From assembly GCF_047308265.1 (NCBI RefSeq), contig NZ_JBKQWY010000002.1, positions 62,001 through 126,000 on the forward strand: a stretch of 64,000 nucleotides of DNA, in the 5' to 3' direction. This document shows positions 17,893 through 27,053 of the stretch, in pieces. The position numbers and the translations under genes were made by a program. Under the pieces are notes generated by a model. The model worked only from the letters and a program-made list of their open reading frames with translations. It did not search any database and was not told the origin of the DNA. The DNA is from Maricaulis sp047308265 (lineage in GTDB: Bacteria > Pseudomonadota > Alphaproteobacteria > Caulobacterales > Maricaulaceae). Every line of letters begins with the position of its first letter. Position 1 is the stretch's first letter.

Positions 17893-18966
17893 ATGCACGC
17901 ACCCGAAGCCCGACTCGCCCTCGTTATCGACCGGTTTGACCAGGTTGAAGCCCGTCTTGGCGCTGCCGCCGACGCGGAGGAAATCGTCAAGCTGTCGAAG
18001 GAACATGCCGAACTCAAGCCGGTGGCCCAGAAGGCCTCCGAGCTCAAGGCCGCACGCCAGGAACTCATCGACCTCGAGGAGATGATGAACGGCGATGATG
18101 CCGACATGGCCGAGATGGCGAAGGACGAGTATTACGCTCTCAAGGAGCAGCTGCCCGACCTGGAACATGAAATGTCGCTGCTGCTCCTGCCCAAGGACAA
18201 GGATGACAGCGCGGATGCCCTGGTCGAGATCCGTGCGGGCACGGGTGGCGATGAGGCGGCTCTGTTCGCCGGCGATCTTTATCGCATGTATGAACGTTAC
18301 GCCCAGCTGCAGGGCTGGTCTTGGTCACTCGACAGTGCGTCAGAAGGTGAACAGGGTGGCTACAAGGAGGTCATCGCCTCGGTCTCCGGACCAGGCGTGT
18401 TCGGGCGTCTGAAATTTGAGAGCGGTGTTCACCGGGTCCAGCGTGTGCCGGCGACAGAAAGCCAGGGCCGTATCCACACCTCAGCCGCGACAGTGGCCAT
18501 AATGCCCAAACCCGATGAGGTCGAGGCCGGGCTCGATATGAGCGATGTGCGGGTGGATACCATGCGTGCTTCCGGTGCCGGTGGGCAGCACGTCAACAAG
18601 ACCGAATCCGCTGTGCGCATGACCCATATCCCGACCGGGATCATGGTGGTCTGCGCGGAAAAATCGCAGCACCAGAACCGGGCCAAGGCCGCGGAATTGC
18701 TGGCCGCGAAGCTTTATGACATGCGCCGTGAGGCTGCTGCAGCTGAACGCGCGGCGGAACGTAAGGACCAGATCGGTTCGGGTGACCGCTCGGAGCGCAT
18801 CCGGACTTACAACTTTCCGCAGGGGCGTGTCTCGGATCACCGGATTAACCTCACGCTCTACAAGCTCGACGAGATCGTGGCCGGGGACGGTCTGGACGAA
18901 GTGGTCACCGCCCTGATTTCCGAGGACCAGGCCCGTCGTCTGGCGGCCCTGGAAGAGGAGGCGTGA
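17893..18966 (+). CDS. prfA: PrfA, peptide chain release factor 1
   Basis: Release factor 1 ends translation at UAA and UAG. The 357-residue protein has the catalytic GGQ at residues 230-232 (GAGGQHVNKTESAVR), near the E. coli position, and the usual domain 2 sequence around the stop-recognition region (RVPATESQGRIHTSAATVAIMP). prmC follows with a four-base GTGA overlap, so the factor and the enzyme that methylates its GGQ glutamine are made together, a widely conserved pairing. Confidence 0.97.
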   Translation: MHAPEARLALVIDRFDQVEARLGAAADAEEIVKLSKEHAELKPVAQKASELKAARQELIDLEEMMNGDDADMAEMAKDEYYALKEQLPDLEHEMSLLLLPKDKDDSADALVEIRAGTGGDEAALFAGDLYRMYERYAQLQGWSWSLDSASEGEQGGYKEVIASVSGPGVFGRLKFESGVHRVQRVPATESQGRIHTSAATVAIMPKPDEVEAGLDMSDVRVDTMRASGAGGQHVNKTESAVRMTHIPTGIMVVCAEKSQHQNRAKAAELLAAKLYDMRREAAAAERAAERKDQIGSGDRSERIRTYNFPQGRVSDHRINLTLYKLDEIVAGDGLDEVVTALISEDQARRLAALEEEA

Positions 18967-19928
18967 GCGAGGATTTCGCGGCGCTGGCGGACCGCGCCGC
19001 CGACCAACACCGTCAACGGCCCGGACATGGCCTGTTCGTCAGCTGGCAAGGCCTGTCGCTGGCCGATATCCGGCGGGACCTGCTTAGGCGTCTGGACGCG
19101 GCGGGTATTCATGCGGTGGACCAGGAGGTCCGCTTTCTCATTGAACATGCTCTGGCACCGGCACGCCTGGCTGAGGCGTTGGCCGATCCTGTGCTTGCAC
19201 CCTGGCAAAAACTGTTTGACCTAGCCGATCTCGCCACGGCCCGTCTGACCCGCAAACCTCTGTCCCAGGTTCTGGGCACTCAACCCTTCTGGACGATCGA
19301 TCTGGCTGTGACGGGCGATGTTCTGACCCCGAGAGCGGACACGGAAACGCTTGTAGAGGCCGTGCTGTCGCGCCGTCCGTCGGCGCGGTCCGACTCTCTG
19401 GGGCGTTCGGTCGAGCTGGTCGATCTGGGTACGGGCTCGGGCGCGATCGTGTTGGCCCTGCTGCACGAACGAGCCGACTGGACCGGTCTGGGCGTGGATG
19501 TGTCGTCCCGGGCGCTCGCTGTGGCTCAGGCCAATGCCGCGCGTGTGGGAGTGAGCGAGCGGGTACGTTTTCTTCAGACGTCCTGGTCTCACGCCCTGGC
19601 AGATGAGAGCGCCGATATTGTGGTGTCGAACCCGCCTTACATCGTCAGTGATGTCTTGACCGGGCTGGAGCCGGAGGTACGTGATTTTGAGCCGCACCTG
19701 GCGCTCGATGGAGGTGAGGACGGGCTGGACGCCTATCGCGTGATTCTGGATGACCTGCCGCGAATCCTGCGTCCGGATGGATTGTTCGCACTCGAAATTG
19801 GCTATGATCAGGCAGCGGCGGTCAGTGGTCTTGCGCGGGCGGCGGGGCTTGTCGGGGTTGAGGTGTTGAATGATCTGGCCGGACTGCCGCGCGTGGTTCT
19901 CGGCTTTCGCAACTGCAGCAGCCGCTAA
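18963..19928 (+). CDS. prmC: PrmC, release factor glutamine methyltransferase
   Basis: PrmC methylates the glutamine of the GGQ motif in release factors. This 321-residue protein has SAM motif VDLGTGSGAIVLAL and the substrate-binding NPPY at residues 223-226, followed by EPHLALDGGEDGLDAYR. The GTG start overlaps the prfA stop by four bases. It gives an N-terminus about 40 residues longer than in E. coli, but I see no clearly better start inside, so GTG 18963 is kept. Confidence 0.95.
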   Translation: MSEDFAALADRAADQHRQRPGHGLFVSWQGLSLADIRRDLLRRLDAAGIHAVDQEVRFLIEHALAPARLAEALADPVLAPWQKLFDLADLATARLTRKPLSQVLGTQPFWTIDLAVTGDVLTPRADTETLVEAVLSRRPSARSDSLGRSVELVDLGTGSGAIVLALLHERADWTGLGVDVSSRALAVAQANAARVGVSERVRFLQTSWSHALADESADIVVSNPPYIVSDVLTGLEPEVRDFEPHLALDGGEDGLDAYRVILDDLPRILRPDGLFALEIGYDQAAAVSGLARAAGLVGVEVLNDLAGLPRVVLGFRNCSSR

Positions 19929-20060
19929 AAAGGCTTGGAATGCTGAAAATTGCGGTCTAGTTTCGAAATCAACAGATGGCTCGCGCCAATGCGGGGGCAT
20001 GCGCGGCCGGACAAAGCCGTCTGAATATATCCGGCCAAAGACAAAAACCTCCTATAGGCG

Positions 20061-20078
20061 CGCAGGATTGCACCTGCG
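20061..20078. repeat. Short inverted repeat CGCAGG/CCTGCG upstream of the DUF4167 gene
   Basis: Six-base perfect arms around ATTGCA lie 57 bases before the DUF4167 start, in the 207-base gap after prmC. No T run follows. It may be a leader structure or an operator; the evidence is weak. Confidence 0.25.
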
Positions 20079-20135
20079 AATGCACAGCTTGAACCGCAGG
20101 GTAACTTGCATCGCTGGTAAACAGGGATAGGCGAC

Positions 20136-20786
20136 ATGAAGCGTCAGCGCGGACGAGGACGGAAGTCCAGTAACCCGGCCAACCGGACTTTCGAGAGTAA
20201 TGGTCCGGAGGTGAAGATTCGGGGAAATGCGTCCCAGATCTTTGACAAATACTCCCAGCTGGCTCGCGATGCGGCCTCGTCTGGTGATCGTGTGCGCGCA
20301 GAAAATCTGTATCAGCACGCCGAACACTATTTCCGCATCCTGCAGGCCAACGCGCCCAAGCGTGATGTGAATGCCGAAGAGGGCGAAGAGGCGGACGCCC
20401 AGGACAATGGCGAAGAGAACCGGTCCGAACAGCAGGCGCGAGAGCCCCGCGAACCGCGTGAGCCGCGTCGCCGGTCGCGTCGTTCCCCCCGCAATGAAAC
20501 CGCAGATGCGGACCCGATGAATGTCGTGACGCCGGAAGGTGATGCGTCCGCGGGTGATGCGTCTGAAGGTGGAGAGACCGCTGAAGCCGCAGAGACCCCG
20601 TCTGAAGACCCGGCGCCGCGTCGCCGCACGCGCCGGACCCGTCGTCCGCGCTCGGACGCTGCAACCCCGGAAACAGGTGAGGCTGAGGCGGCCCTGGAAC
20701 AGGCTTCTGTGGACCAGGCCTCTGCGGACCAGGCCCCGGCGGAGAGCACGGCTGAGGCCGGTGACGGTGAAACAGAAGCGGCCTAG
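20136..20786 (+). CDS. DUF4167 family protein
   Basis: The 216-residue protein opens with a basic stretch (MKRQRGRGRKSSNPANRTFES) and the DUF4167 core (about residues 20-75) with IFDKYSQLARDAASSGDRV and ENLYQHAEHYFRILQ. A long acidic and Arg/Ala-rich low-complexity tail follows. The family is conserved in alphaproteobacteria next to prmC. The basic start and RGR/RRSRR runs suggest RNA or nucleic-acid binding, but no function is established. A hairpin terminator follows inside the convergent MOSC gene. Confidence 0.88.
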   Translation: MKRQRGRGRKSSNPANRTFESNGPEVKIRGNASQIFDKYSQLARDAASSGDRVRAENLYQHAEHYFRILQANAPKRDVNAEEGEEADAQDNGEENRSEQQAREPREPREPRRRSRRSPRNETADADPMNVVTPEGDASAGDASEGGETAEAAETPSEDPAPRRRTRRTRRPRSDAATPETGEAEAALEQASVDQASADQAPAESTAEAGDGETEAA

Positions 20787-20816
20787 AGCGCTGCGTCTGA
20801 CCCGTTCCAGTCTGCT

Positions 20817-21581
20817 TTACATCACACGTGAAATATCTGCGCCGGGCTCGATGAGGCCCGGCGTTTTTACGCGGGCATACACGCCGCAATCCATGTGACC
20901 GCGCGTCTGCATCAACAGGGCCGGCATATCGATATCGCGCTGTGCGGTGTCAGGATGGACCGATGTCGCCGGGCAGCGGCGAATGCGCGCCATGATTTCC
21001 AGCTGGGCGGATCCGACTTGCCAGACCTGACCGACGGCCTCCAGCTCGCTCCAGGCCTCCATGCCGGAAACAAGAAGATTGCCACGAAACCGGACCGGAT
21101 CGACGGGCAGGCCGCAGGCCGTTTCGAGTGTTTTCACACTCTCAAGATTGATGATCGACAGATGCGGATCGGGGATATCTGTCAGGGCCTGATCGCTGGC
21201 ATGCACCAGATCCAGCGTTTCGGGCTCAAGCGAGGCCAGAGCGCACAGCTCTTGGCACAAACCGGGATCCACAGACACACGGGCAGTTTTTTGCGGCAGA
21301 TCAAGTGTGAAGCTCTGTCCTGAGGGAAGAGAGAGTTCCAGTTGATCCCCGTCGATGAGGCGTGTCTTTACCCGCGCCAGTTCTGGGTAGAACGCCAGCA
21401 TCAGCGTGAATTTCTTTTTCATGTGCGCGGGCGCGCTGACATCAAAGGGCGCCCCCGGACGAGCCAGCGCATAAGCGCGATCACCGGGCAGTACCCGGTC
21501 CGCGGCAAGGGAACACGCATCAAGCGTTTCCGGGCTGAAGCCTTTGAGCGCGTAGCGGTGGATGGTGTCGAGACGGGCCAT
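20817..21581 (-). CDS. MOSC domain-containing protein
   Basis: The 254-residue protein has the MOSC N-terminal beta-barrel (MARLDTIHRYALKGFSPETL) and a C-terminal MOSC domain with FRGNLLVSG and RIRRCPATSVHPDT, where the cysteine is the conserved candidate for molybdenum or sulfur handling. Relatives include YiiM/YcbX and mARC-type proteins that reduce N-hydroxylated compounds. The ATG at 21581 is preferred over the longer frame from 21653 because GAGGAG lies six bases before it and the family starts there. Its 3' end overlaps the terminator of the DUF4167 gene. Confidence 0.87.
   Translation of the reverse strand: MARLDTIHRYALKGFSPETLDACSLAADRVLPGDRAYALARPGAPFDVSAPAHMKKKFTLMLAFYPELARVKTRLIDGDQLELSLPSGQSFTLDLPQKTARVSVDPGLCQELCALASLEPETLDLVHASDQALTDIPDPHLSIINLESVKTLETACGLPVDPVRFRGNLLVSGMEAWSELEAVGQVWQVGSAQLEIMARIRRCPATSVHPDTAQRDIDMPALLMQTRGHMDCGVYARVKTPGLIEPGADISRVM
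20840..20868 (+). terminator. Rho-independent terminator of the DUF4167 gene
   Basis: Perfect eight-base arms CGCCGGGC and GCCCGGCG with an eight-base loop are followed by five T. The hairpin lies 53 bases past the DUF4167 stop and within the last codons of the convergent MOSC gene. Confidence 0.8.
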
Positions 21582-21736
21582 GAATTTCTCCTCAACCGGG
21601 TGACAGGCCGGAAATGTCGCAGGCGTGGGCCTTGTGTGTCGCGAATGCCACACTTACATGCATGACAAGTCGCAGACCGGCGTGCTTGATGAAGGCGCGG
21701 GTCTGCAGGTTATCTCGCCTTGTCAGGGGGATCGAC

Positions 21737-24349
21737 ATGGATTTTGAACGTTATACAGATCGTGCACGCGGCATTTTGCAGGCGGCGCAAGGACTGGCCA
21801 TTGGCCAACAGCATCAGCAATTTACGCCCGAGCATATCCTCAAGGCCCTGCTCGATGATCAGGGCGGGCTCGCGCGCAATTTGATTGAGGCCGCCGGCGG
21901 TCAGGTCGTGCCGATCGCAGACGCCGTGGAGCGGGCGATAGATGCCTTGCCGAAGGTGCAGGGGGCCAACAGCCAGCTCGTCATGGTGCCGCAAACGGCC
22001 CAGGTCTTCACCCAGGCCCAGTCTGCGGCTGACAAGGCAGGCGACCAATTCGTCACCGCTGAACGTCTGTTGCAGGGCGTCAGTCTGGCAGCGGGTTCGA
22101 AGGCGAACCAGGCGCTGAACCAGGCGGGTGTCACCCCGCAAAAGCTCAACGAGGCGATCAATGACCTGCGGGCCGGGCGGACGGCGGACAGCGCCTCCGC
22201 GGAAGATACATTCGAGGCCCTCAAGAAATATGCGCGGGACCTCACCGAGGTCGCCCGGGAGGGAAGGCTGGACCCGGTGATTGGCCGCGATGAAGAGATT
22301 CGCCGCGCGATCCAGGTCTTGTCACGTCGCACCAAGAATAATCCCGTGCTGATTGGTGAGCCCGGCGTGGGCAAGACCGCCATCGCTGAGGGTCTGGCTC
22401 TGCGGATTGTCAATGGTGATGTGCCCGAAAGCCTGGTGGACAAGCGTCTCCTCGCACTCGACATGGGCGCTCTGATTGCCGGGGCCAAGTTTCGCGGCGA
22501 GTTCGAGGAGCGGCTGAAATCAGTCCTGCAGGAAGTGGAATCGGCACACGGCCAGATCGTGCTCTTTATTGATGAAATGCACACCTTGGTCGGAGCCGGC
22601 AAGGCCGATGGGGCCATGGATGCCTCGAACCTGCTGAAACCCGCTTTGGCGCGCGGTGAGCTGCATTGTGTGGGCGCGACCACGCTGGATGAGTACCGCA
22701 AGCATGTGGAGAAAGACGCGGCCCTGGCGCGGCGTTTCCAGCCCGTCATGGTGGAGGAGCCGACGGTTGAGGATACGGTCTCCATCCTGCGCGGTCTGAA
22801 GGAGAAGTATGAGGTTCACCACGGTGTTCGTATTGCCGATGGTGCGATTGTCGCCGCGGCCAATCTCTCCAATCGCTACATCACCGACCGCTTTCTGCCC
22901 GACAAGGCCATTGATCTGATGGACGAGGCCGCCTCGCGCTTGCGCATGCAGGTCGACAGCAAGCCGGAAGAGCTGGACGAGATTGATCGCCGGGCGATCC
23001 AGCTGAAGATCGAGGCCGAAGCGCTGAAGAAAGAGAAGGACGAGGCGTCCCGCGATCGTCTGGAAAAACTCTCTCGGGAGATCGCCGAGCTGGAAGGGCG
23101 GTCTGCCGAGCTGACGGCGGCCTGGCGTGCAGAGAAAGACAAGCTGGCGTCCGCGACCACGATCAAGGAAAGCCTCGACCGGGCTCGCCAGGACCTGGCG
23201 GATGCGGAGCGGCGCGGGGATCTAGCCCGGGCTTCGGAGATCAAATATGGCCGATTGCCGGACCTGGAGCGTCAGCTGGCGGACGCGGAAACGCGCGGAT
23301 CAGATGAGCAAATGGTGCAGGAAGTGGTCGATGAAGAACAGATCGCCCACGTCGTCTCGCGCTGGACCGGTGTTCCCATCGACAAAATGCTTGAAGGGGA
23401 ACGTGACAAGCTGTTGCGCATGGAAGATGGCCTGCGCGGTCGTGTGATCGGTCAGGATGATGCTTTGACATCGGTCGCGGACGCCGTGCGCCGGGCTCGG
23501 GCGGGATTGAAAGATCCCAATCGTCCGATCGGGTCTTTCCTGTTCCTGGGCCCCACCGGAGTGGGGAAGACAGAGCTGACAAAAGCCCTCGCCGAATTCC
23601 TGTTTGATGACGAAACGGCGGTCAGTCGTCTCGATATGTCGGAATACATGGAGAAACATTCCGTTGCCCGCATGATCGGCGCGCCTCCCGGTTATGTCGG
23701 GTATGAGGAGGGGGGGGCCCTAACCGAAGCCGTGCGGCGGCGCCCCTATCAGGTCGTTTTGCTGGACGAGGTCGAGAAAGCGCATCCGGATGTGTTCAAT
23801 GTCCTGTTGCAGGTGTTGGACGATGGTCGTCTGACCGATGGTCAGGGCCGCACAGTGGATTTCCGCAATACCATCATCATCATGACCTCCAATCTGGGAG
23901 CCGAGCACCTGCAATTCGTCGAGCAGGTGAGTGAAGCCCGCACCCTGGTCATGGAGGTGGTCCGTAGCCATTTCCGGCCAGAGTTTCTCAATCGGATTGA
24001 TGAAATCATCCTGTTCAACAAGCTCGCTCCGGAACATATGGGCGCGATTGTCGACATTCAGACGCGCGGTCTGGCCCGTTTGCTGGAAGACCGGCGCATG
24101 ACGATCGATTTGGATGGTGAGGCGCGCGACTGGCTGGCCGCGAAAGGCTATGACCGCGCCTACGGCGCCCGTCCGCTCAAGCGGGTGATCCAGAAAGAGC
24201 TTCAGGACCCGTTGGCACGGATGCTTTTGGACGGCACAATCAAGGATGGTGATGCCATCCATGTCAGTGCCGAAGCCGGTCTGTTGGTGATCAATGGTGT
24301 GGCGGTCGGAGAGGTCCGGCCCGATTTTTTGCCTGCACGCCAGGATTAA
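21737..24349 (+). CDS. clpB: ClpB, protein disaggregase (Hsp100)
   Basis: ClpB is the hexameric AAA+ chaperone that, with DnaK, pulls proteins out of aggregates. The 870-residue protein has the N-domain, NBD1 with Walker A GEPGVGKT and FIDEMHTLVGAG, the coiled-coil middle domain (about residues 410-530), and NBD2 with Walker A GPTGVGKT and GAPPGYVGYEEGG. There is no ClpX/ClpP-binding IGF loop evident, as expected. The frame opens at 21614, but ATG 21737 with AGGGGG upstream matches the family start MDFERYTDRARG. The stop overlaps the convergent gene by four bases. Confidence 0.97.
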   Translation: MDFERYTDRARGILQAAQGLAIGQQHQQFTPEHILKALLDDQGGLARNLIEAAGGQVVPIADAVERAIDALPKVQGANSQLVMVPQTAQVFTQAQSAADKAGDQFVTAERLLQGVSLAAGSKANQALNQAGVTPQKLNEAINDLRAGRTADSASAEDTFEALKKYARDLTEVAREGRLDPVIGRDEEIRRAIQVLSRRTKNNPVLIGEPGVGKTAIAEGLALRIVNGDVPESLVDKRLLALDMGALIAGAKFRGEFEERLKSVLQEVESAHGQIVLFIDEMHTLVGAGKADGAMDASNLLKPALARGELHCVGATTLDEYRKHVEKDAALARRFQPVMVEEPTVEDTVSILRGLKEKYEVHHGVRIADGAIVAAANLSNRYITDRFLPDKAIDLMDEAASRLRMQVDSKPEELDEIDRRAIQLKIEAEALKKEKDEASRDRLEKLSREIAELEGRSAELTAAWRAEKDKLASATTIKESLDRARQDLADAERRGDLARASEIKYGRLPDLERQLADAETRGSDEQMVQEVVDEEQIAHVVSRWTGVPIDKMLEGERDKLLRMEDGLRGRVIGQDDALTSVADAVRRARAGLKDPNRPIGSFLFLGPTGVGKTELTKALAEFLFDDETAVSRLDMSEYMEKHSVARMIGAPPGYVGYEEGGALTEAVRRRPYQVVLLDEVEKAHPDVFNVLLQVLDDGRLTDGQGRTVDFRNTIIIMTSNLGAEHLQFVEQVSEARTLVMEVVRSHFRPEFLNRIDEIILFNKLAPEHMGAIVDIQTRGLARLLEDRRMTIDLDGEARDWLAAKGYDRAYGARPLKRVIQKELQDPLARMLLDGTIKDGDAIHVSAEAGLLVINGVAVGEVRPDFLPARQD

Positions 24350-24783
24350 TGCGTGCCCGTGACTTTCATGTGGGGGCGTCCGTTGGACGTTGTCGCGAAG
24401 GATTGTCCCGCCTCGTCCAGCGTGCACGTGACGCGCTGTCGATAGGCCGAGAAACTGTCGAACGTGACGACATCCACCGGTGTTTCGAAGTGGAAGGTCA
24501 CATCATACCGCTTGCCGCCATTGAGCTTGCGGACCGCGATGACTTCACCTGTGAAAGGCTGACCCAGATAGGTGCCGCTGAGGGTCTGGCCGAGCCAATA
24601 GGGTTCGAGCGGACGATTACCGCTGGCCGCATGAAGCGTGTTCCAGTTGCGAAACCCCAATTGACGAGCGAGCAGCTCCAGGGCTTCGGCATGGGAGATG
24701 AAATTGCCCTCTTGTTCCAGGGCGCTTCGCAATTGACGGGCCTGCTGTTTCAGATTGGGCAGGTCGGCGAGAATAGGTGACAT
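24346..24783 (-). CDS. Small protein of the glyoxalase-superfamily-annotated group
   Basis: The 145-residue protein starts LKQQARQLRSALEQEGNFISHAEALELLARQLGFRNWNTL, a helical segment shared by a group of proteobacterial proteins annotated as glyoxalase superfamily, though no metal site of a glyoxalase is visible. The C-terminal half is beta-rich. Function is unknown. GAGG lies eight bases before the ATG. Its stop overlaps that of clpB on the other strand. Confidence 0.7.
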   Translation of the reverse strand: MSPILADLPNLKQQARQLRSALEQEGNFISHAEALELLARQLGFRNWNTLHAASGNRPLEPYWLGQTLSGTYLGQPFTGEVIAVRKLNGGKRYDVTFHFETPVDVVTFDSFSAYRQRVTCTLDEAGQSFATTSNGRPHMKVTGTH

Positions 24784-24972
24784 GGCATGCCTCTTTCAGT
24801 GCATGCGGACTGATCGATGGGGCTCGCATTGCCATCGCGCCGCAGATCAACTGAAGAGCGAATGCATCATATCGAAGGGACCACTTCACCTTACCCTTGC
24901 GGGCGCGAGCGGCAGGCGTGTCCAGCCGGGAGAGGCTTATGACGCCTTCAACGAGGGTCGGTCAAGCCTTTT

Positions 24973-26052
24973 CTAGCTCCAGTCCTTGAACCAGCCTTGT
25001 GTCCGATTGGCGAAAGCAACGAGCGACAGCATGACGGGCACTTCCACCAGAACACCGACTACAGTGGCCAGGGCCGCGCCGGAATGCAGTCCGAAGAGGC
25101 TGATCGCGACGGCCACGGCGAGTTCGAAGAAATTGGAGGTGCCGATCATGGCGCACGGTGCGGCCACGTTGAACGGGGTGCGCCACAGCCAGGCTGCGCC
25201 ATAGGCCAGGGCGAAAATGCCGTAGGTCTGGATCAGGAGCGGGATGGCAATCAGTACAATTGTTACCGGCTTGCCCAGGATGACTTCGCCCTGGAAGCCG
25301 AACAGCAGGACCACGGTCGCAATCAGGCCGATAATGGAGCCAGGCTTGATGCGTGCTGTGAAGGTGTCAAGGCGGGCCTGGCCGTGGTCAGGGGCATGGC
25401 CGCGGATCAGGAAATGACGCGTGAACGCACCCGCAATCAGCGGGGCAATGACATACAGACCAACGGACAGGATCAGGGTTTGCCAGGGAATGTCGATATC
25501 GGTCACACCCAGCAACAGCGCGACGATCGGGGCGAAGGCGAACACCATGATCACATCGTTCACGGCCACCTGGACGAGGGTGTAATTGGCATCCCCCCGG
25601 GTCAGCTGTGACCACACAAACACCATGGCGGTGCAAGGGGCGGCGCCCAGGATGATCAGACCGGCGATATAGGATTGGGCATCTTCGGGTTCGATCCATC
25701 CCGCAAAGATGTGCTCGAAAAAGAGAACGGCGATGAGGGCCATTGAGAAGGGTTTGACCAACCAGTTGATCACCACCGTGATAACCAGACCCTTGGGGCG
25801 TTCACCGACGCGGGACAGGCTGGAAAAATCGATATTGATCATCATCGGGTAGACCATCGCCCAGATGAGGACTGCGACGGGTAGGTTCACCGATGCGATC
25901 TCCATGGCGCCCAGGCTGGCAAATAGCCCGGGCAGAACGGTGCCCAGCCCGATCCCGACAAGAATGGCCAGTCCCACCCAGACAGAGAGATATGTCTCGA
26001 AAAACCCAATCCCGCCTGGTGCAGGCGGTGTCTGTTGTGATGCGTCGCTCAT
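24973..26052 (-). CDS. ACR3 family arsenite efflux transporter
   Basis: ACR3 transporters export arsenite, sometimes antimonite, using the proton gradient. The 359-residue protein has ten predicted spans and the family motifs: YPMMINIDFS in the fourth-span region, LGAAPCTAMVFVW with the essential cysteine, and IGTSNFFELAVAVAI. Start ATG 26052 has GGGAG upstream; the longer frame from 26106 lacks this. No arsR, arsC or arsH gene adjoins it, which is unusual for the family. Confidence 0.92.
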   Translation of the reverse strand: MSDASQQTPPAPGGIGFFETYLSVWVGLAILVGIGLGTVLPGLFASLGAMEIASVNLPVAVLIWAMVYPMMINIDFSSLSRVGERPKGLVITVVINWLVKPFSMALIAVLFFEHIFAGWIEPEDAQSYIAGLIILGAAPCTAMVFVWSQLTRGDANYTLVQVAVNDVIMVFAFAPIVALLLGVTDIDIPWQTLILSVGLYVIAPLIAGAFTRHFLIRGHAPDHGQARLDTFTARIKPGSIIGLIATVVLLFGFQGEVILGKPVTIVLIAIPLLIQTYGIFALAYGAAWLWRTPFNVAAPCAMIGTSNFFELAVAVAISLFGLHSGAALATVVGVLVEVPVMLSLVAFANRTQGWFKDWS

Positions 26053-26194
26053 GGAAGCACTCCCGGATATCGGGCGCGAAATAGCGGTTTGATGACGGTT
26101 CCGCAACGCTCAATTTGGCGTCAGATGATCAAAATGAGGTTCTGGATTATGAGTCATCAGGTCTGCCGAGCCGATGAGCTGAAAACCGGTGGTG

Positions 26195-27037
26195 TTAGAG
26201 GATTATCGTGCGGTCGCCGCACCGGAAAATCCGGCGTTGTGCGTGCCAGCGAACCGCGCGCGCCAGGACGGCGGCTTCGATATCCCGGCCGATCATCACC
26301 ATCTCATCCGCTGTTGTCGCGTGGTTCACGCGTTTCACATCCTGTTCGATGATCGGACCCTCATCGAGGTCAGCTGTCACATAATGTGCGGTCGCGCCGA
26401 TCAGTTTTACGCCCCGATCATGGGCCCGGTGATAGGGGCGAGCGCCCTTGAAGCTCGGCAGGAAGGAGTGGTGGATATTGATGCATTGTCCATCGAGCCA
26501 GCTGGCGAAGTCATCACTGAGGATCTGCATATAACGCGCGAGCACGGTCAGCTCAGCCCCGCTGGCCTCGATCACGTCTCGAAACTGTTGTTCCTGGGCT
26601 TGCTTGGTGTCGGGCGTGACCGGCAGGTGATGAAAGGCCAGGCCGTGCCAGGCGGCCTGGTCAGCAAAATCCGTGTGATTGGAAACGATGCCGACAATCT
26701 CGATAGGCAGCGCGCTGATCTGGGTTTTATGGATCAGATCAACCAGGCAATGATCCTGTTTGGACACAGCGATCAGCGTGCGCAGTTTCTGACCCAGATC
26801 ATGAATGCTCAGATCCAGCTCAAGTGCCTGCCGGATGGGACCCAGCAGGCGTTGAAGATCGGCGGCATTGCCCTGACCGGCCAGATGCATGCGCACGAAG
26901 AACTGACCGGTCTGAGGATCGCCATACACGGCCGCATCACGAATATCCCAGTCCGCTCCCGCCAGTGTCGTTGCGACAGCAGCGACAATACCGGGCCGGT
27001 CTGCGGTCCGGATGCAGAGAACAAGATCTGGGGTCAT
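26195..27037 (-). CDS. purU: PurU, formyltetrahydrofolate deformylase
   Basis: PurU hydrolyses 10-formyl-THF to formate and THF, balancing the one-carbon pool. The 280-residue protein has an N-terminal ACT domain (LVLCIRTADRPGIVAAVA) and a formyltransferase-fold C-domain with INIHHSFLPSFKGA and GATAHYVTADLDEGPIIEQD, which contain the Asn-His-Asp catalytic set. It follows the M23 peptidase gene by 16 bases and may share its transcript. Confidence 0.95.
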   Translation of the reverse strand: MTPDLVLCIRTADRPGIVAAVATTLAGADWDIRDAAVYGDPQTGQFFVRMHLAGQGNAADLQRLLGPIRQALELDLSIHDLGQKLRTLIAVSKQDHCLVDLIHKTQISALPIEIVGIVSNHTDFADQAAWHGLAFHHLPVTPDTKQAQEQQFRDVIEASGAELTVLARYMQILSDDFASWLDGQCINIHHSFLPSFKGARPYHRAHDRGVKLIGATAHYVTADLDEGPIIEQDVKRVNHATTADEMVMIGRDIEAAVLARAVRWHAQRRIFRCGDRTIIL

Positions 27038-27053
27038 GGTTTCAGGTCAGGCC

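Noticed and set aside
21685..21715. Possible heat-shock promoter before clpB (CTTGAT and TTATCT)
   Set aside because: The -35 half fits sigma-32 but the spacing is 19 and the -10 does not match the CCCCAT type, so the evidence is too weak to list.
15215..26052. An arsenic-resistance module made of the ArsC-like gene and ACR3
   Set aside because: The two genes are about 9.5 kb apart, in different orientations, with unrelated housekeeping genes between them. The ArsC-like protein is of the Spx/YffB branch with a CxxC motif, not a clear arsenate reductase.
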